This document shows, piece after piece, positions 1 to 10,151 of a stretch of DNA of 64,000 bases (its first letter is position 1; each line of letters opens with the position of its first letter). The DNA is from Clitoria ternatea (taxonomy: Eukaryota > Streptophyta > Magnoliopsida > Fabales > Fabaceae): assembly GCA_037962975.1 (NCBI GenBank), contig CM075669.1, positions 88,518,001 through 88,582,000 of the forward strand, given 5' to 3'. The notes under the pieces were generated by a model. That model was not told the origin of the DNA. It ran no database searches and saw only the letters and a list, made by a program, of their open reading frames with translations. A program made the position numbers and the translations under genes.

Positions 1-345
1 ACCCTTCACTTTTCCTGTCAAGCAAGAGGCAGCACCCTCACCTTTTACTCTCCAGTCAACCGAGGGTCAACCCCAATCCTCTTAGTTCTAGTCAACCGAA
101 GATCAATCTCAATCCTTTAAATTCCTGCCAACTTGGGGTATAACCCCCAATCCTTTCAAATCCCTTCAACCCGGGGCGTCACCTCAAGTCTGTTATCTCC
201 TTTAAGTCGGGAACATCATCCTCACCAATTACTTTCCAGTCATGGTCTTAGGAACCCCCTACCGAGGCAATTTCTTTTTGAATCAGGAGCATACCCCCAA
301 TTCATTCATTTTTCTCCAAAGCTTCGGATGCCCATTTCTAGGCTA
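1..345 (+). repeat. Degenerate ~36-bp minisatellite, 3' UTR of a Tat/Ogre element
   Basis: Blocks beginning GTCAAC or a close variant recur at 55, 91, 127 and 165, about 36 bp apart, each followed by a purine-rich then C-rich stretch. Less regular copies continue to about 345. The array lies upstream of a polypurine tract and an LTR start, which is where Tat/Ogre elements are known to carry hypervariable 3'-UTR tandem repeats. The open reading frame at 133-363 is a by-product of the repeat. The upstream body of this element lies outside the window. Confidence 0.5.
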
Positions 346-385
346 CTTAAAATGCTAGGGTAGTCCTTAGTCCTTTATTTCTTAA

Positions 386-462
386 AAAAAGAAAAATAAA
401 AAACAAAAACAAAAACAAAAAAAACAAAAAAAACAAAAAAAACAAAAAAACAAAAAAAAGGG
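386..462 (+). repeat. A-rich (CAAAAA)n tract
   Basis: Simple repeat of A runs separated by single C residues, between the minisatellite and the polypurine tract. A similar A-rich stretch at 24061-24145 lies in the equivalent 3' region of the second element. Confidence 0.7.
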
Positions 463-570
463 AAGGAGAATAATAAAGCAAGAAGTCGGCATAACTTTGA
501 CAATGGTGTTCACGTCTTTACTCCCTTTCCATTTCAAAAGCAAGAAGAGACTTCATGCTTTTCTCATGGA

Positions 571-591
571 AAAGGAGTAAAGAGGGGCATC
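571..591 (+). other. Polypurine tract, Tat/Ogre type
   Basis: AAAGGAGTAAAGAGGGGCATC lies immediately before TGTGAACACC, which reads as an LTR start. The AGAGGGGCATC core resembles the AAAAAGGGGCAAG tract before the LTR at 25775. A polypurine tract primes plus-strand DNA synthesis and marks the left edge of a 3' LTR. Here the same LTR is followed by internal sequence, so it may be shared by two tandem elements. Confidence 0.5.
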
Positions 592-729
592 TGTGAACAC
601 CTCTTTTGGTCCAGAGTGTAAGCTTAAGCGTGAACTAAGAAAAATTGAGAGCATTAGGGGCTTCTCGCTTAAGCAAGACCTCCTCACACTTGAGAGAGCT
701 GCGCGCTTAAGCGTGCCAGGTTGGAAACA

Positions 730-2330
730 GCGCTATGAGAAAGGGGATCAGTGAAGAATTTCCGAGTCCGACCATGAATGAGTACTTCTCTGGCAGAGAT
801 ATTTCCGAGAGAAGAAATGCCGAGTGGGATATCTCTGAGTGAGGCATTTCCGAGTGGATTGCTTTCGAGAGATGTACTTCCGAGCGAAGAAAGGCTCTGA
901 CCTGGAATGAACCTTTTTCGGGCAGACTCTCTCAAGTTCCAAATTTCTGAGTGGGTTGTCTCCGAGTGAGGTGTTTCCGAGTAGGTTGCTTCTGAGGGAG
1001 TTACTTCCGAACGAAAAAGGATCTAACTAGGAAAGAATACCTTTCGAGTGGAATCTCTCAAAGTTCCATATTTCCGAATGATCATTTCCGAGTAGGTTGT
1101 CTCCGAGTGAGACATTGCCGAGTGGATAATCCCCGATGCAAGCCATTCTGAATAAAAAGCAAGTCTGATTTCAGATGAATACATCCGAGTGGATAATCCC
1201 CGACTGAAGCCATTCTGAATGAAAAGCAAGTCTGATTTCAGATGAATACATCCAAGTGGATAATCCCCGACTGAAGCCAGTCTGAATGAAAAGCAAGTCT
1301 GATTTTAGATAAATACATCCGAGTGAAGAATTCCTGATTGAAGTACCTCCAAGGGAAAAGAGATTCTAACTTTGGATGAGTGCTTTTTCTGGACAGAGAT
1401 GTTTCCAGGCGAATCATTTCCGAGTGAATTGATTTTAAATGAAAAAGGCTCTAAACTTCGAAGGAGCACTTTTCGGGCGAAGATATATATCCGAGTAAGG
1501 TTTCTCCGAGTGGTTCAATTCCGAAAGAAGTACTTCTGAGCGAAGGAAGACTTTGATTTCGAATATTTCTCGGGTATAGAGATTTCCGAGTGGACAATTC
1601 CCGGGTAGATCGATTCTGAATGAATACTTTTCGGGCAAAGATATACCCTAGTAGGGTGTCTCCGAGTGAGATATTTCCGAATAGACCATTTCAAGGGAAT
1701 TATTTCCAAGCAAAGAAAGGCTCTATGAATGAATACTTTTCGAGCAGACACATCTGAGTGGGGTGTCTCCGAGTGAATCATTTCTGAGTAGTTTACTTCT
1801 GAGAGATGTGCTTCCGGGTGAAGAAAGACTTTGATTTTGACGGAATACCTCTCGGACTGAGACATTCGAATAAAGAATTCTCGAGTGAATCAATTTTAAG
1901 TCAAAAATGGTTCTGACTTGTCGGCCAGAGATATAGCCGAGTAAAATATTTTTTGAGGTGCCTCCGAGTGAGACGTTTCTGAGTGGGTCACATTTGAGGG
2001 AAGCGAGTCTGACTTTAAATGAGTGCTTCAAACAGAAACACTTCTGAGCGAATCATCTCCGAGTGAAGCGATTCTGAATGAAAAGAGGCTTTGATGGATG
2101 ATTCTTGGAAAGAGATATTCCTGAGTGAGTCAGACTTTGAAAAAACACTTTAGGCAAATATTTCCGAGTGAGTCACTTTTGAAGGAAGAAAGGCTACGAC
2201 TAAATGAATGTTTCAAGCAGTGATATTTCTGGACAAGTACCTTCGAGTGAAGCGATTCCGAATGAAAAGCAGATCTGATGAATACTCCTCGGAAAGAGAT
2301 TTTCGAGTCAATAATCTGTGAATTCAAGCC
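730..2330 (+). repeat. Degenerate tandem array built on TTTCCGAGTG inside LTR1
   Basis: Dozens of variants of TTTCCGAGTG or TCTCCGAGTG recur at short intervals through 1.6 kb. They are arranged in larger blocks that also contain GAAAAGGCTCTGAC-like and TACTTTTCGGGCAGA-like words. All reading frames here are repeat artefacts. The same core, as CACTCGG on the + strand, is frequent in the solo LTR at 8355-11179. Confidence 0.75.
1121..1321 (+). repeat. 67-bp tandem repeat, three copies
   Basis: AGTGGATAATCCCCGA begins at 1121, 1188 and 1255, exactly 67 bp apart, each followed by the same CATTCTGAATRAAAAGC and TCTGATTTCAGATGAATAC words. The three copies are far more alike than the rest of the surrounding array, so this is the most recent local amplification. 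Confidence 0.85.
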
Positions 2331-2524
2331 TTCACACCGAGCGTCAAAGGTCGGTTTTTTTCACTCGGACTTTTATGTATGTAGGCACTTGTCTCGATCG
2401 AATCAATTTTCACTGAGAATGGATACTGACAGCGGTTCAGGCTATAAGAAGAACACCGGTCCCATGTGGCACCATTCGAGGAGTCCGTTTGCCCATGCTG
2501 ACTTGGAATCGCAACATCCAAGTT

Positions 2525-2755
2525 GATCCTTGAATTCTGGGGGGCGGCTGATAACAAACAAAAATGAAAATAATAAAGAATTACCCACAAGCCGTCGTTG
2601 CCCCATAATTGTCAATGACCAGGCTGTTTCTCCATTACATACAATCGCACCATCCAAGTTGATTCTCTAATCCTGTGGGGCGGCTGATAACAAACAAAAA
2701 TGAAAATAATAAATTATTCATCAGCCGCTGTTCCCCATAATTATTGGTGGCCAGG
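2525..2755 (+). repeat. 136-bp direct repeat upstream of the LTR1 promoter
   Basis: CGGCTGATAACAAACAAAAA occurs at 2545 and again at 2681. Both are preceded by CCAAGTTGAT and GGGG, and followed by a CAGCCG or AGCCGTCG word and CCCCATAATT. In the second copy GGGGCGGCTGAT and ATCAGCCGCTGTTCCCC can pair as a hairpin. The block ends about 45 bp before the TATA box. Confidence 0.75.
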
Positions 2756-2798
2756 CTATCTTTGGGTTGTTCAAGCAATCAGCCAGCACTTGGATTTC

Positions 2799-2806
2799 TA
2801 TAAATA
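2799..2806 (+). promoter_or_regulatory. TATA box of LTR1
   Basis: TATAAATA in the context TTCTATAAATACCTCAACTG. It lies about two thirds of the way through the LTR, the expected place for the U3/R boundary of a long Gypsy LTR. The duplicated block just upstream may be the enhancer region. Only position and motif support this. Confidence 0.55.
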
Positions 2807-3295
2807 CCTCAACTGAAGGTGCGCAAGGGGATCTTGGCATCTGGAATCAAAAGACCCTTGAAAAAAATCTCTACTCCAAAATCCTGAATCTGAAGTAAAG
2901 AAACCTGTCCTCAACCCATATTTTCTTGTTTTCTTTGAGACAGAAGCACCAGTCTCGATGGATTTCAGAACCTCCTTGTCACTCTAAACTCCGTCCAGAC
3001 CCTATACTGCTCACAACACCACTAAATCCTACACTGTTTCTCTAGTAAAATACATTTTCGCCATTAAGTCCTACTCTGACTCCATACTGTACTTTGGTTT
3101 ATTCCACATTGGCTCCAATCCATAGTCTGGTCCCTCCCAAGTCCACACCACACCGGTTCTATTTTATCTCTTTTCTTTTTTTATTGTTTATTCTCCTGCC
3201 AGATTTGTAATTTTGTTGAACCTGTTCCCTTGTTCAAGTTTATTCCGTTGAATTTTTTTTATTTTGCTTTGTAACTAATAATAACAACAAAAGAA

Positions 3296-3334
3296 CTACG
3301 TGACCCTGATTTCTCAAAAGCTCGAGAAACGTAG
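3296..3334 (+). other. Predicted stem-loop in LTR1 R/U5
   Basis: CTACGT (3296-3301) pairs with ACGTAG (3329-3334). Inside it TTCTC (3311-3315) pairs with GAGAA (3324-3328), and conserved ACCCTGAT lies in the 5' arm. The homologous site in the other LTR (29270-29311) has different stem bases but the same pairing. Confidence 0.5.
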
Positions 3335-3420
3335 GAGCGGGAAATAGTTCCTGTCGGACCCATCTTTCTTTATTTAATTTTTAGAGTTTCCATTTTTGTC
3401 TTGTTATTAAAAGGAGGAAC

Positions 3421-3587
3421 GAGTTTAATTTGGACGAGACGTCCTGTTAATCTCATTTTTTTAAATATTTCTTTAAAAGGAGGAGCGAGGTTAATTTAGA
3501 CGAGACGTCTTGTTAATCTCACATTTTCGTAGTATTTCTTTAAAAGAAGGAGCGAGGTTAATTTGGACGAGACGTCCTATTAATCTC
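3421..3587 (+). repeat. Three ~67-bp repeats each carrying a GGACG-AGA-CGTCC hairpin
   Basis: Copies start at 3421, 3487 and 3554. Each has an outer pairing of GAGGTTAA with TTAATCTC and an inner stem RGACG-AGA-CGTCY. The second copy has AGACG/CGTCT where the others have GGACG/CGTCC, so both sides of the stem changed. Five further copies lie in the LTR at 25775-29763. Confidence 0.75.
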
Positions 3588-3940
3588 ATGTAAAAAATTC
3601 TGTGTTTATTTTTGTTTATTTTTGTATGCTTTGTCATTTCGTACATTTCTTGTTTTGAAGAAGTTAAAATAATTTTTAGGCTAATTATAATGCGCGCTAT
3701 CATATTGAGATAACCATTTTATAACGGGTAGTTGTGAGGTACTAATACCTTCCTCACCTGTAATTAGACTCCCAAACTTCGAATTTTATTTTCATAATCA
3801 GTGCTTTAACGAAAGGTTTTCCTGGTATTTTATCCTTAAAAATATTGGTGGCGACTCCCTATTTTCTTTTCGAAAGGATTTCAAAACCACGTTTTAATAC
3901 TTTGTGGGTCGGCCGTCCCGCCGTGATCCCGGTCATGACA

Positions 3941-4303
3941 ATGGGTGTCAGACCAAGTATTTCTGATTGAGGTGCCATTAGCCATGGATGTTAAGAATAT
4001 TATTGTGAATCTGAATATATATTTGGAATAATTTTTAGATAAAGTATTGAGCCCGAACAGAGATCCTGTTTATTATAAAATGAAGAAGTTTAAAGTGGCA
4101 GGTTAAAACTTAAATCAAAAACCCGATTCTTCTTCTCATTATTCATGTTGCTTTTCTTTCTCAAAGGAAAACATACATTGCTCTCCTTTTTTCTCATTTC
4201 CTTATTCCCATTCACTTTATCTTCTTCCACTCTCTAAAATCTAGAAAAGGTTATGTGCTCTCCCCTTCATTTTTCATTTTCTCTATTATGCAAGAAAGAG
4301 ATG
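3941..4303 (+). other. Primer-binding-like site and leader of the Ogre/Tat element
   Basis: ATGGGTGTCAGACCAAG at 3941-3957 follows the LTR end and loosely resembles a tRNA-Met-type primer site, but with several mismatches, so it is only a candidate. An alternative is GGCGACTCC at 3850-3858, which matches the 3' end of tRNA-Arg used by Tat elements but loses the match afterwards. The rest is AT-rich leader without an open frame, ending where an Athila LTR fragment has inserted. Confidence 0.35.
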
Positions 4304-5592
4304 ATATGCTAGTATCAAAATTAATCAAAGGTAAATCTTAGGGTATTAAGGATCATATGCTAGTATCAAAATTAAAGGTTACTCGCCTATCCAATTATAT
4401 GATTTCATTTCTTAGGCAGATTCCCCTAAGTTAATTAACACCTTTCTCTTGAAAGCCTATTATAATGTGCCTAATTCCCAAAGAACCGCGTTCAATTTGT
4501 CAATTAGACCCTTTACGTTCTATGGAAATCCAATTAACCCTAAAACAAGTTCGCTGACCATCGTAAATCAAAATCATAGGTTCACTTTAGGTATTTTCGA
4601 ATTACATGCCAATCTCTCGATTACCCATAAAATTTATGATCATTTATGCTTATCTCTAAGTCTTCCAGAAGCATTATGCGTACATAAATTGAATAGAAAG
4701 TGAAATCACATACATTGGAATGCGAAGAACAATTAATTATGACACATAGGGATACTACATCCTTAGCCCCAAGAAAATAGTTTAGTGTGCCATAAGGATT
4801 GTTGTCATCATGTCACACATCATAAAATCAATGCCAAGTATAAAAGATATCAAAAGTGTAAAATAAGGATTCAGAAATTACAAATTAGTTCTCACTAGGA
4901 TTCCTAATTCTTCCTCCCGAATCTACAAAATTGATTTCCCTTGATGGGCTTGACTCTTGATTCCCAATGAAAGCTTCGCAAAAGATCCTTCAAAATCTCC
5001 TAAAAGTTGTCTCTCAAACTGTCTCTGCAGAACTCTCTTTTTCCTCTCCCCCTAGTGCCCAACAAAAACCCTAAACAAATTAGAGATTTGGGCCTCGTAG
5101 GGGACAACCACGGCCAGTGGTTCGAGTCCTGATCCCTTTTAAACAAAATTTTTCAACTTTGTGTAACAGACAGAGCCAACCACGGCTAGTGGTGGATAAC
5201 CACAGCCAGTGGTGGCTTCTGACTTCCTGTTCTTTGCTCCACAGTGCTCCATAGTGTTCCACGATGACTACCATGGCTAGTGATGCTTCTGACTTGCTTT
5301 TGCTCTTTTCTAGTGCTAACCACAGCCAGTGGTTTGCCACTACTGGTAATGGTTTCCTTCAACCTTGCCAAAATATACTCCTAAAGGCCTCAAAGGTCTC
5401 TTCTTTCATCCACTTTGCCATTTTTCCTCAAAAGAGACCTAGAACATCATTGATCCTGCAAAAATAGGAACAACCAAGTAATATGTATGGAAAAGAATCA
5501 AAATCAAGGGAATTAGGCATGAAACAATATGCAAAAACCGTAAAAACTAGACCTAAAAACAACCAAAAACAACACACAATGCACACTTATCA
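4304..5592 (-). mobile_element. Truncated Athila-type LTR fragment
   Basis: Closely matches the LTRs at 7414-11729 and 20992-22466, including the TGATAAGTG start on the - strand (at 5592) and the CCACGGCCAGTGG array. The last ~200 bp of the LTR is missing. The truncated edge carries a 51-bp tandem duplication: ATATGCTAGTATCAAAATTA at 4304 and again at 4355. No clear target-site duplication is visible. Frames here (for example 4449-4703) are LTR sequence, not genes. Confidence 0.8.
5108..5345 (-). repeat. CCACGGCCAGTGG motif cluster
   Basis: Several copies of CCACGGCCAGTGG or one-base variants, a quasi-palindrome, at the U3 end of the Athila LTR fragment. Equivalent clusters lie at 11235-11475 and 21985-22240, and a smaller one in the element's 3' non-coding region at 15105-15300. 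Confidence 0.8.
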
Positions 5593-7413
5593 CAGGGCCG
5601 AACAGAGGAAACTACTACACGTCAAGGTCAGGAAAATTGACACAGTTAGCCTGCAGCATTTAGGAAAGAAGCTAAATCTAACCCAAAGGATGGCCTTCTT
5701 AAAGAAATATAGAAGGATCCTAAAACTTCTAGAGGTTGAAGTGCAGGTCGAAGCGATCATCGCTTTTGCCCAATTTTATGACCCACCCCTTTGGTGCTTT
5801 ACCTTTCAGGACTTCTAATTAACACTATCAATAAAGGAGTTTGAACAAATCTTAAACTTGCCATTAGAGAGGCAAATACCCCACAAACGCCTTGAGCAGT
5901 ATTCCTACGTTACCTCCCTTGCCTCTGTATTGAAATCAGTCTGACTGAGCTGGGAAAAGCATAATTGAATAGGAATTAGACACCAGGGTTTGCTAGGGTA
6001 TATCTTGAAAAACACATGAACAGTCTGTTCGAGAAAGAAGATTGGGATACTTTCTTGGATACCCTATTACTTACCCTCTATAGTGTTATCTTGTTCCCTC
6101 AAATTGAGAATTATATGGACTATGATGTCATAAATGTCTTTCTGGCCCGCAAGCTTCATCATAAGAATCCTATTACTGTAGTCTTGGCGGATGTTTACTA
6201 TACCATGGACTTTTGCCACACTCAAGAGGGGGAAGAATCCTACGTTGCTCACCTACTCTATATGTGTGGCTCACATCACATATCTTAAGCCAAGTAGGTA
6301 AGGTCGAATGCCTTGCGTCTGACCTAAAGTGTTGCTAATTGACTACAAAGAATAGGTGTGAATGGGCCAACCATCTTGCCGGGCTCACTTCTAAGAAGAT
6401 AAAGTGATATTCACAATAGCTGAAAGTTGACACCATTATTCACCATTATGGTAACTACCTGAATGTCTCACTCATAGGCACACACGGTTGTATCAATTAC
6501 AATCTAGTTATAGCCAAGCGCCAATTGTATCCTCTACTTGGACCACCAGATAAAGAGTCACTGACCCCCTTTATCTTTTACTATGAAAATAAGGATTACA
6601 CTTTTACCCTTAAGCAGTGTCTAGCAAAGGGTCTATAAGAAAGGGAAAGAGTTAGGTGTCAGAAGTCACGATACCAAAGAGGAGTACTATCAATGGATCC
6701 TAAAATAAGTCTCTGACACCAAGCTGCTATTCAGGCAACTCGACTCCCCTTTGAGGTACGAGTCATCTACCATACCTCTCTTTAAAGATGAAAAGATCAG
6801 AGAAATGAAAGAGAAATTGGATGAGCTGATGGCCAAGAATGAGAGGTTTAAAGATGACCTGACAAAAGCCCACCAGGATTGCATTCTCTTGAAGAGAGAA
6901 AATCATGAAAAGGGGTAGGCCCTTAAAGACAGTAACAGGAAGTGAAAGGCTGATAGGATTCATATATAAAAGCTAGATCAATGTCTCTGAATAGCTAATT
7001 TCCAGCTAAAGACCAAGAATGAGAAAAGGATGCCATGCTTGTAGACAAGCAATTACTGAAAGAAATGATGGAGAAAGCTAAAGAAAATAAGCAGAATGCC
7101 TTAGCACAAAAAAGCTCTTTGCAATCCCAAATCAACAGCATGGAGTAACAGATTAAAGATATGGCAGAAACATCCCGATGAGAAATAAATAATGAAAAAT
7201 GGTGTGCATACAAAATAGAGAACAGGTGTCAAAAGATGATACAGTCCATGAGAGCTAAAATGGAAAATCAGGATGAAATCATTCACTTGTGGATGCGCTA
7301 CTTTAGCAAGTTGGCATGTTTGGCCAACAAAACTTTGGAGGATATCCAATGGCTACTAAGGGAGGCCGAAGAAATGAAAAACCCTTATTACCCCCAAGGA
7401 AATTGTGGTTTTC
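5593..7413 (+). pseudogene. Ogre-type ORF1 relic (DUF7745-like), interrupted
   Basis: The translation contains AQFYDPPLWCFTFQDF (around 5765-5815) and downstream matches to the N-terminal ORF1 protein of legume Ogre-like elements (plant DUF7745-type region), through EDWDTFLDTLLLTLYSVILF and the ADVYYTMDFCH block near 6190. From about 6780 it becomes a Lys/Glu-rich coiled coil. Several stops and frameshifts break it, so it is a relic. At 7413 it is cut by the Athila insertion and resumes at 22472 with a short tail ending in a stop near 22540. No initiator is visible because the Athila LTR fragment abuts its 5' side. The function of ORF1 in the Ogre life cycle is not established. Confidence 0.7.
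7409..7413. other. Left TSD of the Athila element (TTTTC)
   Basis: TTTTC precedes the LTR terminus TGATAGCC at 7414 and recurs at 22467-22471 after the other LTR terminus. Gypsy integrases make 5-bp duplications, so this pair defines the element as one insertion. Confidence 0.9.
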
Positions 7414-9326
7414 TGATAGCCTACCATAAGCGCATAGGGTATCAAAGTAATAAAAATATATCGTTCGCAGAGATATTATGGCCAAATACTAGTTATAACG
7501 GTGGTTTAATTATCTAGTGAATCGATTAAAATGAATTACTAAAATGATGATGAACACTAAATTAGAAAATAGAAAATTCAACATCTTTTGTAGAATAAAA
7601 TCAGAGCAAGTTTGGGAAATTTAATCAAAGGTAAATCTTGGGGTATTAAGGATTCATATGCTAGTATCAAAATTAAAGGTTACTCGCCTATCCAATTATA
7701 TGATTTCATTTCTAAGGTAGATTCCCCTAAGTTAATTAACACCTTTCTCTTGAAAGCTTATTAACGTGCCTAATTCCCAAAGAACCGCGTTTAATTTGTT
7801 AATTAGACCCTTTACGTTCTATGGAAATCAAATTAAGCCTCAAACAAGTTCACTTACCATCGTGAATCAAAATCATATGTTTACTTTAGGTATTTTCGAA
7901 TTACATGTCAATCTCTCGATTAACCAAATAATTTATGATCAACTATGCTTATCTCTAAGTCTTGCAGAAGCATTAGGCGTACATAAATTGAATAAAAAGT
8001 GAAATTACATAGATTGGAATGTGAAGAACAATTAATTGTAACACATAGGCATACTACATCCTTAGCCCCAAGAAAAGAGTTTAGTGTTCCATAAGGATTG
8101 TTGTCATCATGTCACACATCATAAAATCAATGCCAAGCATAAAAGATATCACAAGTGTAAAATAAGGATTCAAAACTTGCAAATTAGTTCTCACTAGGAT
8201 TCCTAATTCTTCCTTCCAAATCTATAGAATTGATTTCCCTTGATGGGCTTGACTCTTGATTCATAATGAAAGCTCCCCAAAAGATCCTTTAAAATCTCCC
8301 AAAAGTTGTCTCTCAAACTGTCTCTGCAGAACTCTCTTTTTTCTCCCCCCTAGTTGAAACATCATAACAAAATTAAATAAAATCCGAAACAAAAGAAAAT
8401 TTTTCCAAAAATTCCGAACGACTAACAGGGAAAATTCGGACAAGAATCCGACCAAAGGAAGGAAAAACCGAGTCGGACTGCTCCTACATGGCAAGACTCC
8501 ATACCGTTCAAACAGTGGACAGCGGAAGGAAGCGCCTGAACGAACCACGATTCGCTAGAACGAAGCCTTATTCGCCCAGGCGAACAAGGCACTCGGGTAA
8601 TTCGATCACTCAGAATCTAAACTCAAGTCCACTCGGTATTCTCACATCACTCGGTATCGGAGCCTAGGATCACTCGGGAATTATTTCTACGTAAATACTT
8701 CACTCAATGAACTCTCATCCAGATCTTTATCTTATTCCTGAAAGGACATATTCGTAATTCGCTCATAACATTTGGATCTCCACTCGGGAAATGATTCCCT
8801 CGGCTGTTTTACTCGGAACCTATAAGTTTTCCTCTCTCGGAATATTTTCCACAGTCTCATATTACTCGAAAATGTTTCACATATTTTTCACTCGGCATAT
8901 TCGATCTTTCTTACATTGAAAACTCTATAAGGTCAAGTCTCGTTTAAAGATTTTAAGACTTCATTCACTCGGAAATACTCTAGCTCCTTTCCACTTGGGG
9001 AATTCCTAATAAGTTTCACTCGAGAAGTTTCTAAGTCAGTTCCTACTCGGATTACATGACCTCACTCACTCGGATAGCATGGCCTTATCCATATTTCTCC
9101 CATAACACCCTTCGAATGATTCTTCTAGGGAAATAGTCCCTTAATGAATATAACTCACTCAGAATTAGCCCAACCCTTCTTCACTCGGAAGAGGGTCTCC
9201 TATCTCACCTCTCTCGGATTTACCTTAGCTCTCCCTTACTCGGAATCACACAAGCATTATTCATTTGGTAGAAAATAAATGTACGTAACTTAGACATTCA
9301 CCCACATCATTAAATGAAACACGTAG

Positions 9327-9328
<2 letters not shown>

Positions 9329-9366
<38 letters not shown>
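9329..9366. repeat. (TA)n microsatellite
   Basis: Uninterrupted TA dinucleotides inside the solo LTR. Confidence 0.95.
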
Positions 9367-9368
<2 letters not shown>

Positions 9369-9854
9369 TGAAATATGTTTAATTTTACTCTCAATACCGA
9401 GAGAATTCAAATCCCACACATTAAAGTAGAATGTCAGACTAAGAGCCGGCCAAGGCTATACAAAATCATCTATACAATATATATATAAATATGTACATCT
9501 CCATTGTACAATGCACTTCCCAGCAATCAGTGCTCTCCCATCATTCCATATTCCGAGCAACATCCACTGAAATATGGCCACAATAGGGGTGAGCTTATAC
9601 ATATAAAATGACAGTAATGACTCGAAAAACCTCTAGAATTCCACTACACAGCATCAACTCATTAATCAATCTATCACATGCACTGTCATTAGATATATCC
9701 ACACATAGTATCATTCAATCAGAATTTATTCAAATGACACGTAGCCATATTAATCATATTCCCTTACATATGCATACGACCACATTGATCTCATCAAAAG
9801 TATAAGTGTGCACACATAAATTTTTCGTCGGATCCGATCAATTTTATTAAGTTT

Positions 9855-10151
9855 TATGTTGCAACATAGGCTCCAAGCCTTTTTCTCAGCTCCAAGCTGA
9901 TCCGGCCGTTTTACTGGTACTAAACCGTTTGCCCTCACACGTAACACAATCACTCCAAGCGACAACGGGAGTGTTACGGGCAGCCCCGAGTCCAACTCGG
10001 TAAGCTTTCCTTGAGTCCAACCCAAGGTCTTTAAGCGTCCAACGCTTAGTGCACTCGGCACTGCCTCGAGTCCAACCCGAGGACTTTCACCATGCGTCCA
10101 AAGCTGGTACACGAGTGTTTCACTCGGTATTGCCTTGAGTCCAACCCAAGG
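9855..10151. repeat. Series of short hairpins sharing a CCA loop
   Basis: A perfect 14-bp palindrome TATGTTGCAACATA (9855) is followed by stem-loops that all have loop CCA flanked by T and A: AGGCT-CCA-AGCCT (9868), TCAGCT-CCA-AGCTGA (9886), CCGAGT-CCA-ACTCGG (9986), CCTTGAGTCCAACCCAAGG (10009 and 10133), TAAGCGT-CCA-ACGCTTA (10032) and CCTCGAGTCCAACCCGAGG (10064). The stems differ but remain complementary. The function is unknown. Confidence 0.8.

Larger units (their letters stand above)
592..3940 (+). mobile_element. LTR of an Ogre/Tat-type Gypsy element (LTR1)
   Basis: About 3.35 kb, starting TGTGAACACC after the polypurine tract and ending GGTCATGACA. Its last 650 bp matches the end of the LTR at 25775-29763: three GACGAGACGTC hairpin repeats, the ACCCTGATT...ACGTAGGAGCGGGA block, GGCGACTCC and the CCCGGTCRTGACA end. 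A good TATA box lies at 2799. The end is set by analogy with 29763, where unrelated Copia coding sequence begins directly after GTGACA. The alternative end is 3844, just before GGTGGCGACTCC. Downstream lies the element's ORF1. The 5' two thirds of the two LTRs do not resemble each other, so they may belong to sister families. Confidence 0.6.

Noticed and set aside
133..2526. Several overlapping open frames of 60-116 codons
   Set aside because: They run through tandem repeats on both strands and have no domain. Open frames here reflect repeat periodicity.
3849..3858. TGGCGACTCC as a tRNA-Arg primer site defining the LTR1 end
   Set aside because: The match to tRNA-Arg stops after ten bases. 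The homologous block at 29678 lies upstream of the LTR2/Copia junction, so it is more likely inside the LTR. Kept as an alternative.
4449..4703. Conserved open frame (also at 7766-8002 and 21365-21580)
   Set aside because: Conservation is explained by three copies of the same LTR. It is on the strand opposite to the element's transcript and has no domain.
5119..5129. Perfect tRNA B-box GGTTCGAGTCC
   Set aside because: No A box or cloverleaf around it. It lies in an Athila LTR and is mutated in the other copies (GGTTCAAGTTC at about 11270).
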